Made by a program: the position numbers and the translations under genes. This document shows, piece by piece, positions 8,561 to 12,550 of a stretch of DNA of 12,550 nt. How positions within the stretch are numbered: position 1 is the first letter of the stretch; each line of letters starts with the position of its first letter. The stretch is from an uncultured Eubacteriales bacterium (GTDB taxonomy: Bacteria > Bacillota > Clostridia > Monoglobales > Monoglobaceae). The stretch is from contig URTH01000040.1 of the NCBI GenBank assembly GCA_900550775.1, positions 1 through 12,550 of the forward strand, written 5' to 3'. Under the pieces are notes generated by a model that worked only from the letters and a program-made list of their open reading frames with translations, ran no database searches and had not been told where the DNA came from.

Positions 8561-11500
8561 CTAGACTGCGACCGCCTGTGAGCAGTTTAAAAAGTACAGA
8601 TACCGCTCCTTGACCGGGCATTCCAGCACACTCTCTAACCCCTCCGCATAGTACGCGATCTGCGTCTTATAGTACGCGGCTCTCGCGCTTGCCTCGTCCT
8701 CTGTGATATAGTCTGTCTTATAGTCAATCAGCACCACGCCGTCATCTTCGTAAAAAAAGCAGTCCGCGATGCCCTGAAGCAGCACCTTTTCTTCGCCGTC
8801 CTCGGCGCTAAGCCCTTTTTCGATCGTTTTGGCCGGAACCTGCATATAAAAATCAAACTCACGCTCGACATGCGCCGACCGAACCAGCCGTTTGCCAAGC
8901 TCGCTTTCAAAAAAGCGGAAGATCTGCGCCGCCGAGACCGCGCGTGCCTGATTTTCATAGAGCAGACCGCGCGCCGTCATGGCGTGCAGCTGATCCTCAA
9001 TCTGTGTGACCGACGCGGTTTTTTGTAAATCCAGGTGCTGCATCACATAATGCGTGATGGTGCCGCGCTCCGCCGCACCGATTTCCATATGCTCCGCAAG
9101 GCGCGGCATGGTATAGCGCAGCAGATTCGGTACATATTCCTCCTCCGGCACCACGCGGCGCTTTAACTCGCTGATGGACAGCTTGACCGGGGTCTTGCAT
9201 AGCCCCTTGTGCGGATATTCGTACGAAAACCGCGAAAGCGCCGCCGCGTCGTATTCCTTCTCGCTCGTCTGTTCGGCCGCCGTGGCAGCAGTGCGCCGCT
9301 GCGGCGTCTCCGCCCCGTCCGGGCGGTACAGCGACATTGAAAACGCCGCCTGCATCGATTCCGGCGGCTGCACCGCCGCGCAGTCCGCGATCTCCCGCAA
9401 AATGCCGCCGTCCGGGTGCGCAAGCAGCGCCGTCAGCGTCCAGTCGCGCGTGCTTTTTTGACGGCGCAGAATACCGGGCGCCGGTTTTTGTCCGTTTGCC
9501 GGGATCGCTTTCTTCCACGCATCGTAAAATGTGCCGACCGGCGCGGAGAGAATCAGTTTTTCCTTCGCCCTGGTCAGTGCGACATAAAACAGCCGCATTT
9601 CCTCCGCTCTGGAATCGCGGAGCATCTGCTCTCTGGTGATCTGCTTGGCAAGGCTCTTATAGCGGATTCTGAGCTTTGTATCGATATAGTCCATCGCAAT
9701 CCCGGAATTTTTATGCCAAAGCACCGCAGCGGCCGTGTCGCGCTCGTTAAACTGCCGATCCATGCCGCAGAGAATCACGACCGGGTATTCCAGTCCCTTG
9801 GATTTATGAATCGTCATAATCGAAACCGTGTTCTCCTCGTCCGCAAAGGCCGCCGCGGCCTTCATATCCTGGTTCTGGCTGCGCAGCTGGTCGATGTAGA
9901 GCATAAACTGAAACAGGCCGCGCATCGCGCCCTGTTCAAACGCCGCGCCGTGTTCATAAAGTAAATTCAAATTCGCCTGGCGCACCCTGCCGTTCGGCAT
10001 TGCGCCGGCCAGCGCCATGTAGTGCAGATCGTGGCAAATCTTCCAGATCAGCTCGTCCACACCGCAGCGCACCGCCATGCCGCGCAGCATCGAGAGACTT
10101 TCCAAAAAATAGCTAACGCGCGGATTCTCCGCCTCACTCGCGGCGCAGAGCGCGTCATAAAAGCAGCCGCGCCGCCCGTCCGCAATGCGGATTTTTGCCA
10201 GCTCGTCCGGCGTAAAGGCAAATATCGGGGAACGCAGCACCGCCAGCAGCGGAATATCCTGTCTGGGGTTGCCGATGATCTCCAAAAAGCTCAGCACCGT
10301 CAAAACCTCAACGGAATCCAAATATTTTTGACCCACCTCGCTGATCGACGGAATGTCGTATTCCGCAAGGGTGCGTGCGATCTCTGCCACGTTGGCTTTG
10401 GTGCGCACCAAAACGGTGATGTCGCCCAGCCGTACCGGCCGCAGGGCGTTGGTTTTTTTGTCGGTCACCATCAGCTCTTTGCTATCCACCATCTTGCGGA
10501 TTCGCTTTGCCACCGTGATAGCCTCCAGCCGCGGAATCTCCATGGCAGCGTACGGGCTGTCCGGGTCATAGTGGTTCTTGTCGGCGTCGGTCAGCAGCAC
10601 CTCGGTCGTAAAGTCGCCGGCGTTTTCTGCATACACCGCGCCGGGAATCAAATATTCTTCTTCGGTATAGTCAAGGCCGCCGGTCTGCTTTGTCATGATC
10701 GAGGCAAAGATACTGTTGACACTGTCAACCACCTCGCGGCGGCTGCGAAAGTTCTTAAAAAGCCGAATGCACACACCGCCGTCACCACGGCGATAACGCG
10801 CGTACTTTTCCGCAAAAATGCCGGGGTCGGCGTTGCGGAACCGATAGATGCTCTGCTTTAAATCGCCCACCATAAAGATGTTGCGATTGTCCTTGGACAG
10901 CATGTTAAAGATGGTGTCCTGGATATCGTTGGTGTCCTGGTACTCGTCCACCAAAATCTCGTCAAAGCGGTTTCTGAGCGACATGGCCGCCGCAGTGGGA
11001 CGCCCCTTCGCGTCCGAGAGCAGGCGGAGCATCTCATGCTCCAAATCGCCGAAATCCAGCCCGGAGCATTCCCGTTTCTTTTTTAAATACAGGCGTTCCG
11101 TCTGCCGCACCAGCTGCTTGAGCACCATGATCCGATCCTTGCATAAAAAGATACGTATCAGCCGCTCCGGCGCGGCGGCGTCCAGCAGCGCGCCAAGCTC
11201 CTTTTGCACCCCGGTCACCAGCTGCTCTTTGGCGGCATTGATTTTGCGTACCGTCTCCTCCATGAGCCCGGTCTTTACCGGCGCTCTGGGAATCACAAAC
11301 ACCTCTCTGCACCGTTTCAGTACCGACAGTCCGGCCGCACCGGACAGAACCGGCGCATAGACCGTCTCAAAATCGGAGAGCAGGTTTTTGTAATACGCAA
11401 AATATTTGTGATCGGACGGCACCTCGTTTTCGACAATCTCCGCGATTCTGACAAGGCCGTCATGCATGTCCGTGACAAGCTCACGTCCTAAGGACAGCAG

Positions 11501-12154
11501 TAATTCCTCCCAGATCGTGCCATCAATCGTACCCTGCCTTGCGGCGATTTGGTATTGCGCGGCCGCCCTGTGCAGCCATTTTGCCGGGTATGCCAGGCTC
11601 TGCACATAGCTATGCAGCCGCAGAACCACACTGCGCAGCCCCTCGTCCGATTTTGTACCGCCGTAGCCCAGCGCCAGCGCGCGGAAGGCGTCCTTTTTTC
11701 CGATGCGCTGATAATATTGTTCCAGCACCTCATCGAGCGCCTCTTTGCGCAGCATGGCGCTTTCCGCCTCGCTGAGCATGGTAAAGTCGATTGGGAGGTT
11801 GGTTTTATGAATCATGTTTTGCAGAATATTTTTGCAAAACGCATGTACGGTCGAGATATGGGCGGAATGTACCAAAATGCTCTGCTCGCGCAGGCGGCGG
11901 TTTTCCGGGTCGTCCGCCAGCCGTTCTTCAATGGCGGCGGCGATTTTCCGTTTCATTTCGCTGGCGGCCGCCTCGGTAAAGGTCAGTACCAAAAGCCGAT
12001 CCACCGGCACCGGGTTTTCGGCATCGCAGATCATGCGGATGATCCGCTCGACCAGGACGGCGGTTTTACCGCTGCCGGCCGCTGCCGCCACCAAAATGTT
12101 GCTGCCCCGGAGGGTGATCGCCTCCAACTGTTCTTTTGTCCAATTTACCGCCAT
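8561..12154 (-). CDS. addA: ATP-dependent helicase/nuclease subunit A (AddA)
   Basis: The 1197-residue product is the UvrD-like helicase plus RecB-type nuclease subunit of AddAB, which resects double-strand DNA ends to Chi for RecA loading. Helicase motifs in order: Q9, Walker A AAAGSGKT (24-31), Ia LTFTEAAA (57-64), II VDEYQDTN (402-409), III VGDLKQSIYRFRNA (429-442), IV LFKNFRSR (465-472), V TIHKSKGLEYP (781-791) and VI FYVALTRAKEKL (856-867). The nuclease domain keeps H1035, D1131 in GIADC, D1144 and K1146 in LIDYKTD, and Q1165, so it should be active. Length and ends are normal for AddA. AAGGCGGTG precedes the ATG. Its usual partner addB, normally just upstream, is not here: the next gene is divergent. 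It heads a unit with the small ORF and a GT28 gene. Confidence 0.96.
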   Translation of the reverse strand: MAVNWTKEQLEAITLRGSNILVAAAAGSGKTAVLVERIIRMICDAENPVPVDRLLVLTFTEAAASEMKRKIAAAIEERLADDPENRRLREQSILVHSAHISTVHAFCKNILQNMIHKTNLPIDFTMLSEAESAMLRKEALDEVLEQYYQRIGKKDAFRALALGYGGTKSDEGLRSVVLRLHSYVQSLAYPAKWLHRAAAQYQIAARQGTIDGTIWEELLLSLGRELVTDMHDGLVRIAEIVENEVPSDHKYFAYYKNLLSDFETVYAPVLSGAAGLSVLKRCREVFVIPRAPVKTGLMEETVRKINAAKEQLVTGVQKELGALLDAAAPERLIRIFLCKDRIMVLKQLVRQTERLYLKKKRECSGLDFGDLEHEMLRLLSDAKGRPTAAAMSLRNRFDEILVDEYQDTNDIQDTIFNMLSKDNRNIFMVGDLKQSIYRFRNADPGIFAEKYARYRRGDGGVCIRLFKNFRSRREVVDSVNSIFASIMTKQTGGLDYTEEEYLIPGAVYAENAGDFTTEVLLTDADKNHYDPDSPYAAMEIPRLEAITVAKRIRKMVDSKELMVTDKKTNALRPVRLGDITVLVRTKANVAEIARTLAEYDIPSISEVGQKYLDSVEVLTVLSFLEIIGNPRQDIPLLAVLRSPIFAFTPDELAKIRIADGRRGCFYDALCAASEAENPRVSYFLESLSMLRGMAVRCGVDELIWKICHDLHYMALAGAMPNGRVRQANLNLLYEHGAAFEQGAMRGLFQFMLYIDQLRSQNQDMKAAAAFADEENTVSIMTIHKSKGLEYPVVILCGMDRQFNERDTAAAVLWHKNSGIAMDYIDTKLRIRYKSLAKQITREQMLRDSRAEEMRLFYVALTRAKEKLILSAPVGTFYDAWKKAIPANGQKPAPGILRRQKSTRDWTLTALLAHPDGGILREIADCAAVQPPESMQAAFSMSLYRPDGAETPQRRTAATAAEQTSEKEYDAAALSRFSYEYPHKGLCKTPVKLSISELKRRVVPEEEYVPNLLRYTMPRLAEHMEIGAAERGTITHYVMQHLDLQKTASVTQIEDQLHAMTARGLLYENQARAVSAAQIFRFFESELGKRLVRSAHVEREFDFYMQVPAKTIEKGLSAEDGEEKVLLQGIADCFFYEDDGVVLIDYKTDYITEDEASARAAYYKTQIAYYAEGLESVLECPVKERYLYFLNCSQAVAV

Positions 12155-12244
12155 GTTTTCACCGCCTTTTTACCTTACCGAACCAGCCTTAATCGGCGTA
12201 ATTTCGGAACATTTTGATTTATCGTCTTTGTTTTTCACCCTATC

Positions 12245-12273
12245 AGTGTACCACACCGCACCCGTTTTTGCAA
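12245..12273 (-). promoter_or_regulatory. Promoter of the addA operon
   Basis: On the minus strand, TTGCAA (12273-12268) and TACACT (12250-12245) are 17 bases apart. Transcription should begin near 12238, giving a leader of roughly 85 bases. I see no LexA-type site in it. The 276-base gap 12155-12430 holds this and the SDR promoter but no gene. Confidence 0.6.
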
Positions 12274-12377
12274 TCATTTTTCCCGCGCCAAAAGGGAATC
12301 ATCCCATTTTCCATGTACTAAAAAAACGGCATTTTTCGCGTTGTCCCTGCAAGGCGCTATCGCGCATAGGCTCGGCC

Positions 12378-12406
12378 TTGTTTTTTTTGCCGATTTGTGA
12401 TACACT
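12378..12406 (+). promoter_or_regulatory. Promoter of the SDR gene
   Basis: TTGTTT (12378-12383) and TACACT (12401-12406) have a 17-base spacer. The ribosome site AGAGAGGA (12413-12420) lies 10 bases before ATG 12431. It uses the same TACACT -10 as the divergent addA promoter. Confidence 0.55.
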
Positions 12407-12430
12407 GAACAAAGAGAGGATTTGATTTTT

Positions 12431-12550
12431 ATGAGAACTGTTTTGATTACCGGCGGCTCGCGCGGAATCGGCGCAGCCACCGCACGGCTGTTTGCGGCGC
12501 AGGGCGACCGGGTGTTTATCAATTATCAAAAGGACGAGGCAAATGCGAAA
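12431..12550 (+). CDS. Short-chain dehydrogenase/reductase, 5' part (FabG-like)
   Basis: The first 40 codons are visible and the gene runs off the window. The start MRTVLITGGSRGIGAATARL shows the Rossmann fold with the SDR cofactor motif TGGSRGIG (residues 7-14) right at the N-terminus, followed by FINYQKDEANA, where the Asn-Tyr region after strand 2 favours NADP(H), as in FabG-like 3-oxoacyl-ACP reductases. The catalytic Ser-Tyr-Lys lies beyond the window, so substrate and exact role cannot be given. It is divergent from addA with its own promoter. Confidence 0.85.
   Translation, partial: MRTVLITGGSRGIGAATARLFAAQGDRVFINYQKDEANAK

Noticed and set aside
10022..10861. Plus-strand open frame of 279 codons inside addA
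   Set aside because: It is antisense to well-conserved helicase motifs of AddA and the product has no domain. It is a shadow frame; the same holds for the other frames within lacZ and addA.
12274..12522. Minus-strand frames of 76-82 codons overlapping the SDR gene start
   Set aside because: They run antisense through the conserved SDR cofactor motif and the SDR promoter, and show no family pattern.

Overview
The window looks like a chromosomal segment of a Gram-positive, fairly GC-rich Clostridia-type bacterium, possibly a gut Oscillospiraceae/Ruminococcaceae relative. This is inferred from AddA (the Firmicutes type of recombination nuclease), a processive-diacylglycerol-glucosyltransferase-like GT28 enzyme, strong AGGAGG-like ribosome sites, U-tailed terminators and small XRE regulators. 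I see no rRNA, tRNA, CRISPR array, phage module or transposase. Most of the window is ordinary housekeeping and accessory metabolism. The unusual points are in small and intergenic features.

Layout, left to right. (1) 1-80: a possible gene tail on the plus strand, then a strong plus-strand terminator. (2) 81-2030, minus: a VIT plus von Willebrand A-like protein with a degraded metal site. It is divergent from (3) 2233-2574, plus: a small XRE repressor. The very AT-rich gap between them carries face-to-face promoters and several inverted and direct repeats. (4) 2575-2780: no gene; it holds a 131-bp element with perfect 16-bp terminal inverted repeats. (5) 2781-3555, minus: two half-size TauE/SafE membrane proteins, which look like a transporter split over two genes. 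(6) 3616-6471, minus: a complete GH2 beta-galactosidase, whose terminator abuts the ribosome site of the first TauE/SafE gene. (7) 6626-7108, plus: a YbaK/EbsC deacylase with its own promoter and terminator. (8) 7287-12154, minus: an apparent operon of addA, a previously uncalled 52-codon ORF (8402-8560) and a GT28 glycosyltransferase, joined by TAG-ATG adjacency and an ATGA overlap. (9) 12431-12550, plus: the first 40 codons of an SDR-family reductase, divergent from addA.

How the genes fit together. The addA operon has no addB upstream, so the AddB partner must be encoded elsewhere or be absent. The small ORF fits exactly between addA and the glycosyltransferase and contains the latter's ribosome site, suggesting translational coupling. 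The beta-galactosidase and TauE/SafE pair are co-directional and probably linked by readthrough of a terminator. I found no clearly new multi-gene system. The most novel items are the small coupled ORF, the inverted-repeat element and the shared-repeat promoter region between the XRE and VIT genes.
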